Shown: positions 58,301 to 63,960 of the stretch, in pieces
How positions within the stretch are numbered: position 1 is the stretch's first letter
Layout of the letters: each line of letters begins with the position of its first letter
Position numbers and translations under genes: made by a program
From: Oegoconia quadripuncta
Taxonomy: Eukaryota > Arthropoda > Insecta > Lepidoptera > Autostichidae
Direction of reading: 5' to 3'
Length of the DNA stretch: 64,000 nt
Assembly: GCA_949316235.1 (NCBI GenBank)
Contig: OX438741.1
Span: 21,790,324-21,854,323, forward strand
The notes under the pieces: model-generated
What the model was told of the DNA's origin: nothing
The model's input: only the letters and a program-made list of their open reading frames with translations
Database searches by the model: none

Positions 58301-60521
58301 GTCCCTGTCGGGAGGGATACCCACTAAAATCCGCGGCGACCTTCCTCGGCAGTAGGGAGAACCTGGGAACGCATAAGCGGCTCCAGTTCCCGGTCCCTGC
58401 CCTGCTCCCCCTCACAAAGGGAGGTCCGTTCCCGGAGGGCGGCTAGCGCGCCCTCCACGGGGGCTCTGGCGCGCCTCACACTGCGATATGATGTGCCAGC
58501 TTATGCCAGTTTCACTTCACCAAGACGCGCCGGCTTGTTGCCAACAATTATCTACCATCAACACACAATCATATTCTTACGATAGACGGTGTTGTACATG
58601 CCACGTGGTTCAGCTACCTCTTGAAACAATTCGCCTCGGTTGCCTACTTTACTACTACTAAAAAGGCATTTTTGTGAAAGTACATAAAACACATTTGCAC
58701 TCAATTTCCGTAGAAGAAACTGTGGCTTGCTGCGTGCTGAGAATATTGACGAGTTTTTTGGAACATAAAATGACCTACTTAACAACTAAATTAATTAAAC
58801 GTACATTAAATTTCTAATTTGAAGACACTAACCTCCTACGAAATTATAATCCAGTTCAGAAGTATACACTTGTTTTTACGTGGTTTTTAATTAAACTTAC
58901 CTATCACTTTTCAGACCGTGAAGAGATGGGCTGCGACCCGTTGTCGTCGCCCCCGCCGGCTTCGCCACCACCGCCGCCCGACTCCATGGTGGAGATCCAA
59001 TGCACAGAGGCGCCGCTGCCTCCTTTCTACAGCCTGCGGACGGGGCCCGGCCAGCCTGCAGACGGACTGTGGTGCTTGCTACAGGATATTACCAACTTAC
59101 TTCAGGTGAGGGTACTTGTGTTTAAAGCACCACAGAACACATATTAGTACAGGCCTCGCTAACAGCCTGTACCAAGTAATTTTTTTGCGTTCTTATTTGT
59201 GTAAATTATGGTAACTCGAGACGCCGAACCATAGGACATTGATCCCTTTATCCTTACTTCTAGGGTGCTTATATGCTACCAAATTTTGCGATCGAACGCA
59301 AGCAAGCTAAACGGCACATTATTAGCAATCGACGGCAAATTTTTTTACGTGGTACGAGGGCTGTGCTTGCACCTAAAACTGCATTCATTACAAACCTTAC
59401 GTCGTTCATACACAGTGTGGCGTGACCAAATCATTACACATGGAATATACCATCACAGGCGAAATTGGGGGCTAAAGGAACTCAGTACGGCACTGAGCCT
59501 CTCTGCGGTATCCCAAAAAGCCATAAGCATCTCTAATGTGAAGTAATATATCGAAACCTGTTATTGGCTATATTTATGTATTACTTGTTAAATTGTACCT
59601 ATTATTAAGAAAGCTGTTGATTTCTTGAATAAATAAATAAATCACAATAGATCGGCAACGGTCGCAATGATACAGGTCTCCGATGACCCTCAACAATCAC
59701 ACAACCAATACCATCACAGGTCCCTTTCCATCAAGAACTGTCTACGCATGCTCGTAATACCGTGCAGCGGCGGTCCGAGTCAGTCACAGGGGTCATGACC
59801 TACCCCCTCCCAAAATCATTCACATGAAATTCGACAAATCTCCTAAAACTTAACGGTTTATAAAAAATATGAACTATCTAAGTCTAACTACGTAATAAAA
59901 CAAATATTCATATCACAATATAGGAAAGAATTAAAACTAATTTGAATAAATCACAAGACCCTCCATTGACGCTGGGCCGAAATAGCTAACCGAAAAATAA
60001 TGCAAGTTATATAATATTGTATCCATTACACGACCGATTGGTGTAGTGGATAGTGACCCTGTCAGCGAAACCAAAGGTTGCGGGTTCGAATCCCGCGAGA
60101 GGTAAATGTTTGTGTGATGAATACGAACATTTAGCCCCGAGCCATGGATGTTTATATAAATATGTATGTACTCGTATGTTTATCCGTTATCTAGTACAAG
60201 CTTTGCTTAATTTGGGACTAGATGATTGGTGTAATGTCCGAAATATTTATTATTATTTTTACATTCCTTAGGTTAAACTTTATCTCCTTCTTCCAGATCA
60301 AATCAAAGGACAGCTTACTCAAGCAAATCCACTGCGGATCCGGCTCACCAAAGGAACTTTTACGGGAAATTCGCACTCAGGAGTTCCTCGAGAGAGCTCA
60401 ATGCCACCAACTGCTCGGCGCCGGGGAGAAAGTCAACGTGAGGGCATCAAAGGTGTCTCTCGTTAGGGTCACGGACAAACTGCGTCAACTGCTCAAAATC
60501 GAGACTGTCCTTGTCAGCTGA
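22336..60521 (+). CDS. BCOR: BCOR/BCORL1-like Polycomb corepressor, whole gene (six coding exons)
   Basis: Joining 22336-22344, 50651-56596, 56684-56850, 57914-58125, 58915-59105 and 60297-60521 gives 6750 nt, a protein of about 2249 residues. Every intron is GT-AG and the reading frame is kept. Proteins of this family are non-DNA-binding corepressors. Their C-terminal PUFD domain pairs with a PCGF RING-finger protein and brings them into variant PRC1 (PRC1.1), which ubiquitinates histone H2A. In order I see a Pro-rich disordered N-terminus, PLDLS (535-539), an acidic-hydrophobic patch (859-873), a Lys/Glu-rich region, two conserved-looking blocks (about 1519-1560 and 1705-1770), ankyrin repeats (about 1972-2100) and a PUFD-like end (about 2130-2249). 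BCORL1 is known for CtBP-binding motifs, so the PLDLS fits the family. The family call rests on the ankyrin-PUFD end; most of exon 2 is not alignable by eye. The exact 5' end is inferred. Confidence 0.88.
24381..24428 (+). mobile_element. SINE S3, 3' end scrap
   Basis: CATCAGGTGTGTGTGATTGA, GGTCAAGTGCCAACCC and then A-rich; 45 bp of the S3 end. Confidence 0.6.
25402..25665 (-). mobile_element. SINE S3, minus strand
   Basis: Inverted order: GACCTCAATCACACCTGATG, GTACTGACCCGGAAACTC, ATGCTATTAACATTGCTG and AGATAAGATGGTGGTAGCTA. A CA-repeat (ACACACACACAC) interrupts the 5' side. Confidence 0.8.
26350..26525 (+). repeat. Dispersed repeat, family D1
   Basis: TTTCAACCCCCGACGCAAAA, GTTTGTCTGTGATATTGTAG, TTTCAAAATGGTTTTTTATT. 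A related run is at 42375-42510. Non-coding; a common Lepidoptera repeat by its look. Confidence 0.5.
26755..26925. repeat. Dispersed repeat, family D3
   Basis: ATATAATATGCACGTATTAT, ATAGTGAAAAATGTATCAAA, GTCCATTGCGTGGTTTAGAA and TTTGTTTTATACTATTTAG. Matches 39040-39195. Confidence 0.65.
27195..27305 (+). repeat. Retrotransposon 3' end, family R1
   Basis: TAGTGATAAGGTCGCCAAAT, then TTTCTGTTGTGCAATAAAGT. The same order is found inverted at 47160-47300, so this is a dispersed LINE-type 3' end with a polyadenylation signal. Confidence 0.6.
27499..27760 (+). mobile_element. 5S rRNA-like SINE, family S4
   Basis: GAAGTTGAGCAATTTCTGGC and GGTCAGTCCTTGGATGGGTG followed by ACC closely resemble the 3' half of 5S rRNA (AAGCAA..., TACTTGGATGGGTGACC). 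The following body (GTGTTTCCGTGCCTCGGAGG, then ACACGTTAAAT) is shared with 49.3 kb. SINE3-type elements use a 5S-derived internal promoter; assignment to that class is inferred from the similarity. Confidence 0.7.
29165..29300 (+). repeat. Dispersed GC-rich repeat, family G1
   Basis: CTCGCCCGGGGGACGGCAAG, ACGGTTATGTGGGACTCCCC, GTGATACCCACTAAAACCCC and GCGGCGACCTTCCTCGGCAG; the same order is at 58240-58380. It is more GC-rich than its surroundings and open in one frame, so it may come from a retrotransposon 5' region. Confidence 0.7.
29788..30119. mobile_element. Long MITE, family M1 (subtype A, best copy)
   Basis: Left end GGCCCGTATTAATAAACC, right end GATTTATTAATACGGGCCC, TA on both sides. 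It also contains an internal GTATTAATAAACG near 29925, a third copy of the terminal motif, which suggests growth by internal duplication. Confidence 0.85.
30258..30450. repeat. Dispersed repeat, family D2
   Basis: AAACCCGACTGCGTATTTTG, CACTCCACGTATCAAGACGA, ATCTAACGACACCATGCACT and TCGAAATCGGTTAAG. Shares a near-identical 34-bp core with 42.7 kb (inverted) and 48.4 kb (direct). Confidence 0.7.
32165..32520 (-). pseudogene. Non-LTR retrotransposon C-terminal end, family L2
   Basis: The minus strand reads AEMRMLRWIRGVTRR, then, after frame decay, KGNRLAWYGHVMRRDETHVT, KRVMNIDVDGWKGR and RKRWMDCMRGDMNEKGVD. This LRW..G.T.R.......W.GH..R order is the end of RT proteins of RTE-like elements. Stops break the frame between 32384 and 32470. 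Confidence 0.82.
32955..33420. repeat. Dispersed-repeat-like tract with a GC palindrome
   Basis: TGGGGGCACGGCCGTGCCCCCA (about 32960-32981) is a perfect palindrome in an AT-rich setting, and GTCACGGCCGTACC follows 40 bp later. The next 400 bp are non-coding. I recall similar palindromic tracts as dispersed repeats in Lepidoptera but cannot name the element. Only one copy is in this window. Confidence 0.4.
33430..33668. repeat. Degenerate tandem repeat (about 120-bp unit) beside the hairpin
   Basis: GAGTGGGCTCTTAGAAAA near 33461 is echoed by GAGAGGGCTTTAAGAAAA near 33561, and GTACCGGAAAAGAGAAAA near 33505 by GTACCGAAAAGGAAAAAA near 33621, each followed by CTACAAAA and an A-rich run. Its right side runs into the left hairpin arm. 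Confidence 0.6.
33673..34366. repeat. Long near-perfect inverted repeat (318-bp arms, 57-bp spacer)
   Basis: Left arm 33673-33990 and right arm 34048-34366 are reverse complements with only scattered mismatches and one indel (outer ATCCCATCAAAAACAATACT against AGTATTGTTTTTGATGGGAT; inner TGGCCATCGC against GCGATGGCCA). The spacer is two copies of a 26-28-bp unit (TCGCCTGAAAA, then GTAAATTCAA). It lies in the giant intron, so its transcript would fold into a long double-stranded hairpin. No transposase is present. Confidence 0.93.
36145..36350. repeat. Dispersed repeat, family D4
   Basis: AGGTAGAATGATAAAATTTG, CTATTAAATGAGAAAAACTA, TATAGCAATCCTCGCAACCG and ACATTTTGAGGAAAGCTTAC. Matches 47580-47755 over about 190 bp. 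Confidence 0.75.
37351..37373 (+). repeat. G-run (possible G-quadruplex)
   Basis: GGGGGAGGGGA followed by about 11 G: several G tracts of three or more within 23 bp, 15 bp before an M2 MITE. Long G homopolymers may also be miscounted in sequencing. Confidence 0.6.
37388..37529. mobile_element. Foldback MITE, family M2
   Basis: 142 bp with inverted arms: TGGTATCCGATTCGGATG at the left, complementary to the right end CATCCGAATCGACACCA, followed by the shared arm GTACACCAACTAAACTAAAA. The core has AGTACTGT facing ACAGTACG. It matches 60757-60897 closely. Confidence 0.85.
39040..39195. repeat. Dispersed repeat, family D3
   Basis: ATATAATATGCATGTATTAA, ATTATAGTGAAAACGGCATC, AAAATCCATTGCGTACTGTA and TTGTTTTATACTATTTAGAT, co-linear with 26755-26925. 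Confidence 0.65.
39520..39690 (-). pseudogene. Jockey-like LINE C-terminal remnant
   Basis: The minus strand reads SRNSYQMAVRIYNTLNDN, then MKSLPLEIFKRKLKQWLTQ and FYLVDEYFD, the usual end of a jockey-like RT (IYN-LP--IK-L----FK--LK--L---FY). Homology to the rest of the element probably reaches about 39930 but is broken by stops. Confidence 0.75.
39961..40190 (-). mobile_element. SINE S3, minus strand
   Basis: Poly-T start, TTGACCTCAATCTCACCTGA, GAAGCGTACTGACCCGGAAA and GGCGGCAGATTTAGATAAGA. It ends with CTACATCCAACAAAATCGAG-like sequence. Confidence 0.8.
41355..42026 (+). pseudogene. RTE-like endonuclease-reverse transcriptase, C-terminal 220 residues
   Basis: Open for 220 codons: INGERVDYVHEYIYLGQIVS, KLMDVCILPILTYGAQTWSL, QRAMERSVLNVKLTDRVRN, KLKWDWAGHVCRMPDD and RGRPKRRWRDELD. 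This is the post-palm and thumb end of the Lepidoptera endonuclease-RT family (RTE clade). The 5' side is cut near 41355, the RT palm and endonuclease are missing, and the stop at 42024-42026 is probably the natural end. It lies in the giant intron in sense orientation. No frameshift, so a young 5'-truncated copy. Confidence 0.9.
42375..42530 (+). repeat. Dispersed repeat, family D1
   Basis: ACCTCGACCCAAAAGGGTTA, GTCTGTCTGTGTGGCATTGT, AAACCGGTTTTTGATTTAAG and GCTGATGTTTGCAAGATGAT, in the same order as 26350-26525 but diverged. Confidence 0.45.
42612..42835. repeat. Dispersed repeat, family D2, inverted
   Basis: ACCGATTTCGAAGTGCATGG, TGTCGTTAGATTCGTCTAGA, ATTTTATGGTGAAAAATCCA and ACATGTCGCAAATGCTGTCG, the reverse complement of the D2 order. 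Confidence 0.7.
42909..43190 (+). mobile_element. tRNA-derived SINE, family S2, full length
   Basis: GACCTGTTTGGCGTAGTGGT head, B box GTCGCGGGTTCGAATCCCGC, GATGAATACAGACATGTATT body and GCGCTGTGTGTATGTGTAAA end. Same family as 13863-14142. Confidence 0.85.
44721..45116. mobile_element. Foldback element with about 70-bp TIRs, family M4
   Basis: GTTCCCAGTAGTTCTGTTGG at the left is matched by the reverse complement at the right (CCAACAGAACTACTGGGAAC), and pairing goes on for about 70 bp through GCCGAACTAATGGGAATTTT. A second, GC-rich hairpin lies in the middle (44872-44936; CGAAGGGTATGGCGG pairs with CCGCCATACCCTTCG). No target-site duplication is obvious. Confidence 0.85.
45765..45960 (-). pseudogene. 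Non-LTR retrotransposon C-terminal tail fragment
   Basis: The minus strand reads VNEAKEVCQDRSKWTLW, then SLPTATGNRRDSMYV. EAxEVCQDRSKWxxW is a very common dispersed tail in Lepidoptera. Only about 60 codons remain, with an ATAC repeat next to it (ACATACATACATA). Confidence 0.65.
46381..46526. mobile_element. Short MITE, family M1 (subtype B)
   Basis: Right end TTTATTAATACGGGCCC; left end CTGTATTAATAAATCG; interior shared with 1339-1485. The left terminus is decayed. Confidence 0.75.
47160..47300 (-). repeat. Retrotransposon 3' end, family R1
   Basis: Reverse complement reads GGTCGCTTTTAGTGATAAGG, CCGCCAAATTGTAC and TTGTTGTGCAATAAAGAATA, matching 27195-27305. Confidence 0.6.
47580..47765. 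repeat. Dispersed repeat, family D4
   Basis: AGACAGAATGATAAAATTTG, CTATTAAATGAGAAAAATAC, TATAGCAATCCTCGTAGCTG and GCATTTTGAGGAAAGCTTAC, co-linear with 36145-36350 in the same orientation. Confidence 0.75.
48335..48505. repeat. Dispersed repeat, family D2
   Basis: ACACTCCAGATATCAAGACG, AATCTAACGACACCATGCAC, TTCGAAATCGGTCAAG and ACAGACATACATAATAGATT. Confidence 0.7.
48781..49145 (-). pseudogene. Jockey-like LINE 3' end (C-terminus plus 3' UTR and tail)
   Basis: The minus strand reads VRFYNKVPMDIRNLPLNKF, KLIIKQKLCKKGYYKISDHI and then a stop near 48993. The 3' UTR then holds a stretch also hinted at near 36450 and 48110 (AGCAAGAAACTCA-like), and ends in TGAATAAATGATTTTCATTT with CATTT repeats at 48781-48800. 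A neat 5'-truncated LINE tail. Confidence 0.8.
49262..49390 (+). mobile_element. 5S rRNA-like SINE, family S4
   Basis: GCGAAGTTAAGCAATGTCAG, GCGCGGTCCGTCATTGGACC (with a small deletion), GTGTTTCCGTGATTCGGAGG and GCACGTTAAATAGTAGGTCC, then a T run. Just upstream GCTTAACTTCGCTAAT (49234-49249) is the perfect inverse of ATTAGCGAAGTTAAGC (49268-49283). Confidence 0.7.
49406..49712 (+). mobile_element. SINE S3, full length with tRNA-type head
   Basis: The head CTCCGTGGCTCAATGTAAAC and GCGAGTTTGATCCCTAGCG look like decayed A and B boxes; the S3 body (CTAGCTACCACCACCTTATC to CCCGTTGTGTATAAAAAA) follows. This copy shows that S3 has a tRNA-derived 5' end. It sits 20 bp after a 5S-like SINE. Confidence 0.8.
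50651..56596 (+). CDS. BCOR: BCOR-like gene, coding exon 2 (giant 5.9-kb exon)
   Basis: This single open exon encodes residues 4-1985. The acceptor TTCTTTCTTGTTTCAG ends at 50650 and the donor is GTACGT at 56597. The first 500 residues are rich in Pro, Ser, Tyr and Arg and look disordered. ESPLDLSVK (PLDLS at 535-539) is a canonical CtBP-docking motif. DLIVIDDVDDSVIEITDL (about 858-875) resembles paired SUMO-interacting motifs. From about 960 to 1805 the chain is Lys/Glu-rich and carries many psi-K-x-E sites, for example K960, K1121, K1487 and K1805. Two less repetitive blocks, one starting ILIRKPGFGDG near 1519 and one around KLMEDIFYLGAF near 1712, look like conserved islands. A basic stretch with KRLFGRRK and IRKKKK comes just before the first ankyrin helix and may be a nuclear signal. 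Base composition shifts from GC-rich at the 5' end to AT-rich. Confidence 0.9.
56597..56683 (+). other. 87-bp stop-free intron (possible exitron) in the ankyrin region
   Basis: Donor GTACGT, acceptor TATTTTCAG. Its length is a multiple of three, the phase is 0 and no stop codon occurs, so retention would add 29 residues, mostly hydrophobic and aromatic, in the middle of the first ankyrin repeat. The spliced form restores a normal ankyrin repeat (LGYT then DCVAYCLEK), so removal is the expected main product. Confidence 0.75.
56684..56850 (+). CDS. BCOR: BCOR-like gene, coding exon 3 (ankyrin repeats)
   Basis: The exon follows acceptor CTATTTTCAG and ends before GTGACG at 56851 in phase 2. It encodes residues 1986-2041 and continues the ankyrin repeat begun at the end of exon 2 (GETHLHRAARLGYT). 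The hallmark ankyrin pattern is clear: DNAGFTPLHFAASKGH, then ARLLLQYGANV. The match to the BCOR ankyrin block (DNAGxTxLH, LLLxxGANV) is strong. Upstream lies the 87-bp, stop-free intron. Confidence 0.93.
57914..58125 (+). CDS. BCOR: BCOR-like gene, coding exon 4 (last ankyrin repeat and linker)
   Basis: Acceptor GAATCTCCAG; the first base completes an Arg codon split across the intron. It encodes RPLHEACENGHVEVIRLLL, AYGADP and TYAGQTPEEL, the third ankyrin repeat and its cap, then a helix (AAKLLRLHIADVQGQ) that matches the BCOR linker pattern of a leucine-rich helix followed by DLQG or DVQG. It ends in phase 1 at donor GTAATT (58126). Residues 2041-2112. Confidence 0.93.
58155..58210 (+). 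mobile_element. 5S-like SINE S4 scrap in BCOR intron 4
   Basis: TTCGGTTAGCGAAGTTGTCT, then GGGTCAGTCCTGGGTTCATC: a broken piece of the S4 head. Confidence 0.5.
58240..58500 (+). repeat. Dispersed GC-rich repeat, family G1, in BCOR intron 4
   Basis: Matches 29165-29300 and continues for about 120 bp more (CCCCTCACAAAGGGAGG, GGCGCGCCTCACACTGCG). GC content is far above that of the intron around it. Confidence 0.7.
58915..59105 (+). CDS. BCOR: BCOR-like gene, coding exon 5 (linker and PUFD start)
   Basis: Acceptor CTATCACTTTTCAG and donor GTGAGG at 59106. Residues 2112-2175. The exon starts with DREEMGCDPLSSP, a short acidic/Pro linker with a PPPASPPPPP run, and then enters the PUFD-like domain (PLPPFYSLRTGPG, then DGLWCLLQDITNLLQ). 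In vertebrate BCOR the same position reads as a proline followed by CYNL-type residues and a WFLF-type strand, so order and spacing agree. The PUFD binds the RAWUL domain of a PCGF protein. Confidence 0.9.
60031..60262 (+). mobile_element. tRNA-derived SINE, family S1, in the last BCOR intron
   Basis: A box TGGTGTAGTGGATAGTG, B box GGTTGCGGGTTCGAATCCC, the same body and a TTATTATTATTTTT tail. It ends only about 35 bp before the acceptor of coding exon 6, so it crowds the polypyrimidine tract and branch-point region. Confidence 0.88.
60297..60521 (+). CDS. BCOR: BCOR-like gene, coding exon 6 (PUFD end and stop)
   Basis: Acceptor TATCTCCTTCTTCCAG; phase 0; 74 codons and TGA at 60519-60521. It encodes the rest of the PUFD-like domain, including a Lys/Arg-rich helix, REIRTQEFLERAQCHQLL and the final LVRVTDKLRQLLKIETVLV, which parallels the closing VELVRYxPDLLRLLGxEVE-type segment of BCOR. 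The stop falls at the family's usual place just after this helix and strand. Confidence 0.92.
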   Translation: MKSKDSLLKQIHCGSGSPKELLREIRTQEFLERAQCHQLLGAGEKVNVRASKVSLVRVTDKLRQLLKIETVLVS

Positions 60522-60756
60522 CATGAATAGACCTAAACTAACATTCTATGGAACTTGCTATGTAAATATAAACCGCCATATTGAAATTGTCTCTGAATGA
60601 TGAATTTACTAGTGATGTGCAAGGCTCTTACTTACACCTTACTTATTGACATAGGTCCAGTAACCACATCGAATATTAAAATACCGAAAGTAAAAAACAA
60701 TTAGGTACGAGAGAGATCTAAGTTTACTTTACATAGCAAGTTCCATAGAATGACAC
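60522..60756 (+). other. Start of the 3' UTR, with a 25-bp inverted repeat
   Basis: After the TGA the sequence at 60541-60566 reappears as its reverse complement at 60728-60752 (25 bases pair perfectly), separated by about 160 bp. It could be a hairpin in the mRNA or the ends of a small inserted element. No AATAAA lies within it; AATAAA hexamers appear only later, for example near 62650 and 62794, so the 3' end of the transcript is unresolved. Confidence 0.5.
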
Positions 60757-60897
60757 TGGTGTCGATTCGGAGTACACCAACTAAACTAAAACCAGTTTTA
60801 AAGTAGTACTGTCTGTTTCTCCCTGGAACAGTACTATGCGACGGCATCACTCCAAAACTGGTTTTAGTTTAGTTGGTGTACATCCGAATCGACACCA
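60757..60897. mobile_element. Foldback MITE, family M2, downstream of the BCOR-like gene
   Basis: 141 bp, starting TGGTGTCGATTCGG and ending CCGAATCGACACCA, with near-perfect arms of about 47 bp and a core where AGTACTGT faces ACAGTACT. It sits immediately after the 3' UTR inverted repeat, which ends at 60752. Confidence 0.88.
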
Positions 60898-63534
60898 CTT
60901 TAGTGAGAAACGATCCTCCGAATCCCCAAAGGGCATTAGAAGGCTAGCTAGTGCAACTTCTAGCGCCTGGGTTATATGACGAAACTGCGTATAAATCAAC
61001 GCTTATAGAGCAGTGAAACTGATATGTCTAAACTGGACATGGAATATAACTTGGAAATTATTCGTGACTCAATTGGAAGTAAATCCAATTTATTATTATT
61101 TTATGTATTATACTAAAAACTTTTCGTCCCATGATTCCGGTGTGCACGAACTAAAAACAATTATGACGGTGTTTTATACCAAGTTGGAGATTTTATACAT
61201 ACAAAATAGGAGGTTTCCACTTTTTATGGTTCTTGTAATAGTAAAATGAATGCCTCATTCATGATGGATGACCTTTTGCCCGTGAAAGCGTGTGACATTT
61301 TAGATAATTATGTATTTGAAAACACTTATACATAAATCTATACTATTACTAGAATTTCAATTGAATGGAAATCTCTTAATTTAGACAATGAAAGACGGAT
61401 AAATGACCGATTGACCGACGATGGCTCAACAACGAGATCTTTATACCTAAACCGACTGATTATTGTAATCTAAACAAAGATATCTCATCTAAGAACAAAG
61501 TAAAATATTCTTTTTATGAGACTGTGTAATTTAAGGCAGCCATTATAATGGATTTTGTTTTTCAAATCACTGGCATCAAGCTTTAGTGAATTTGGTTGAA
61601 TAGGTATGTGCACCTACTCTTGAACAAGTGTGTAAATATTGTAAATAGTTAAGTGTATTAGTGCGTAAAGAATTGCTTTAAATGTACGATATTCTCATGG
61701 GTGCTATTTAACGTTGGTGTATGGTGTTTATAGGTAAATGAATAGAATGTGGCAGAATCGATAGTGTAATTTAAATAACGAGATGTAGTTACCATAAATC
61801 TAATATTAAGTGTGTACAGCATAATCCTTAGTTTTGTGTGCAATAGTATACGTGCATTGATTGAAATGTAGATTTTCTATGGAATGGAAAAATTCGTCAC
61901 AGGGTTGGATGGAGCCTTAGCAAACGATTGCCGTACTTAAGCCATTGCGTCAAAAGTGCATTTTTCATAGCAAGCGACAACTTGGAATCACTTTCCTACA
62001 AATCGCTATTTACTATCAGAATTTTCTAATCCGTTTACAATACTTATGCACAACTTGTTGACGTCAATATATCAACAAACCGGGCGGCTGTTCATGTGTG
62101 TTGGAATATTCATGTTTTGAGATTATGCTAGTAGTTTCTCTTCAATCTTTTATTATTGGAACATTTGATTTTGTTCTTTGTTATGTTTGTTTGCTAATAT
62201 TGTCTGCCCAATATGTTTATTATTATTGTACAATTATTTTACTTATATTTTGTGAAACAAGTTACGTTATTATTTATATACAGTTCTGTAAGAAATCTAG
62301 GAAAATTTATTAAAATCATATTACTTATGCATATCGCGAAAATTTATTAACAATGTAAATAAGATAAATGTAAACAAATAATTTTAACTTATTTTGATGA
62401 AAACTTTAAGTAGGTACTACCCGCTGAATAATGTGTTGAAATACATTATTTAGTTTGGTATTACATTATTAGAAACTATTGCGTGAATGAAGCCGATTTT
62501 ATGCTCTGTAATTTGAGGCCAAGTCCGCTCTTTCTACTTATTTTATTCCTGCAGACGAGAAACGAAGAAGTACATGAATAATCTGTGATGAAAATATTAT
62601 TAGGAAGATGAACTTGTGTGCGGAAATGGTATGAAAATTAATATCGAGAATAAATTGGTATACTAAATGTAGCGAGATGATTTATATCTATACTTTTTGA
62701 ATGGAAACAAATTCGTGTAATACTATCTGTTTTAGCAGTACCTACATTATAAGTATTATTATAATTATTGACACATATTTCTTGTTGATAACATGGAAAA
62801 TAAAAAAATGTGAACAATCGAAAGGTATTTATTTATCTGTGTTGATAACCGTAACCTGTTGTTTTAGTACTATATTAATTTTGTGCCTATGTTACGCATA
62901 CCTACACCATAAACGTCAAACTAAAGAGATTCTGCCACGTACAGACTGATCTCCCTAAAAGTATTATATGGACCGTATGGACCGAAGCACTCTAGCACCA
63001 TCTATTAGAAAGTATTCATACAATATCAACACTCAAACCAAATCCATAATAATATGTCACATAAAAATGAGTAAGAAAATTTCGTCAACTCTGCTAATTG
63101 ATATCGTGGTCTAGTGGCAAGCGACACGAGTGCTTAGGTAACGTCTTTCGAAAAGACACGGTTTTCGAATCCGGCTAAGACAATTTTTATTCGATTTTTT
63201 TCTATTTGGAATTTTTTTTTTCTTTTTATAAAGGAAAATAAACCGTAAACACTTCATTAAAATAATAAAAAGGTAAGGAAAATAAGAAAAGTAAAAATTT
63301 TTGGAGGTAACACTTTAGCCCATGTGATAATTTTAGGATGATTCGTCTGTACATACAGAATCAATTAGTACTGTTTTTGTACATGTCCTGAAAAAATCCT
63401 CATTCGGTTTAACCTTTGAAAACCCGCTGGCACCCCCTGTTGTCAGTTCACCTTGTGAATTGGTCTAATTGGGAATCAAGAACTAAACGGAATTTCACGA
63501 TCATTATGGTGCGACATAATCGGGACCATGCGTA
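60898..63534. other. Downstream flank / possible long 3' UTR
   Basis: AT-rich, no gene recognised. AATAAA hexamers near 62650 and 62794 are possible polyadenylation signals if the 3' UTR is long. Short frames at 62098-62313 and 62701-62949 are hydrophobic by base composition (poly-T rich) and not convincing genes. Confidence 0.4.
63100..63185 (+). repeat. tRNA-like remnant
   Basis: TCGTGGTCTAGTGGCAAGCG resembles a tRNA 5' part with A box, and GGTTTTCGAATCCGGCTAAG resembles a B box with two extra T. The ends do not pair into an acceptor stem, so it is a SINE head or tRNA pseudogene. Confidence 0.4.
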
Positions 63535-63718
63535 AGGCTGCCCGCCCACGACCGGCAATCGGTGATTGATTTTTTGTAGGATAAAATTGGAACGTATTGC
63601 AATATTTCAACGCACACGTCCTACAAAAAGTCTGTAAAAATATCGGTGATAAAAGTATTGACGAAAAAATCGGTCCGATCTTCGGTCCTACAAAAAGTTT
63701 ATCGTGGGCAGACAGCCT
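63535..63718. mobile_element. MITE, family M3, TA-flanked
   Basis: Left end AGGCTGCCCGCCCACGA and right end TCGTGGGCAGACAGCCT are inverted copies with one mismatch and a 1-bp indel; TA stands on both sides. The interior holds CCTACAAAAAG and TTTTTGTAGGA in opposite orientation, so the hairpin extends inward. Confidence 0.8.
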
Positions 63719-63924
63719 TATGTTGCAGACTGTTCTAAATAATCAAAAGTAGGTTAGACAGGTGAAAGTAGGGTAGGAGGGAAGGACAAGCGGTTTTGAA
63801 TTTATTCGGTAGAATCGCCACTATGACTTAACTTATGTCGGAGAACCTAAAGTAAAGAACCGTGTACGCGTACATACACGCTCTGTCGTATGGTGTTTTA
63901 GTACCCCAAGTAGAGAACTTGCCT

Positions 63925-63960
63925 TCGAAACCTGTAGGTTGCGGGTTCGAATCCTGCTCT
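63925..63960 (+). repeat. tRNA-like B-box remnant fused to M2 end
   Basis: GTAGGTTGCGGGTTCGAATC then CTGCTC is a SINE-type B box. It runs straight into the M2 arm at 63961. Confidence 0.45.

Noticed and set aside
62098..62949. Two small hydrophobic proteins after the BCOR-like gene
   Set aside because: Their hydrophobicity follows from T-rich codons; no start context, signal peptide pattern or repeat of the frame supports them.
63100..63185. A tRNA gene
   Set aside because: The B-box region has two extra bases and the acceptor ends are not complementary.
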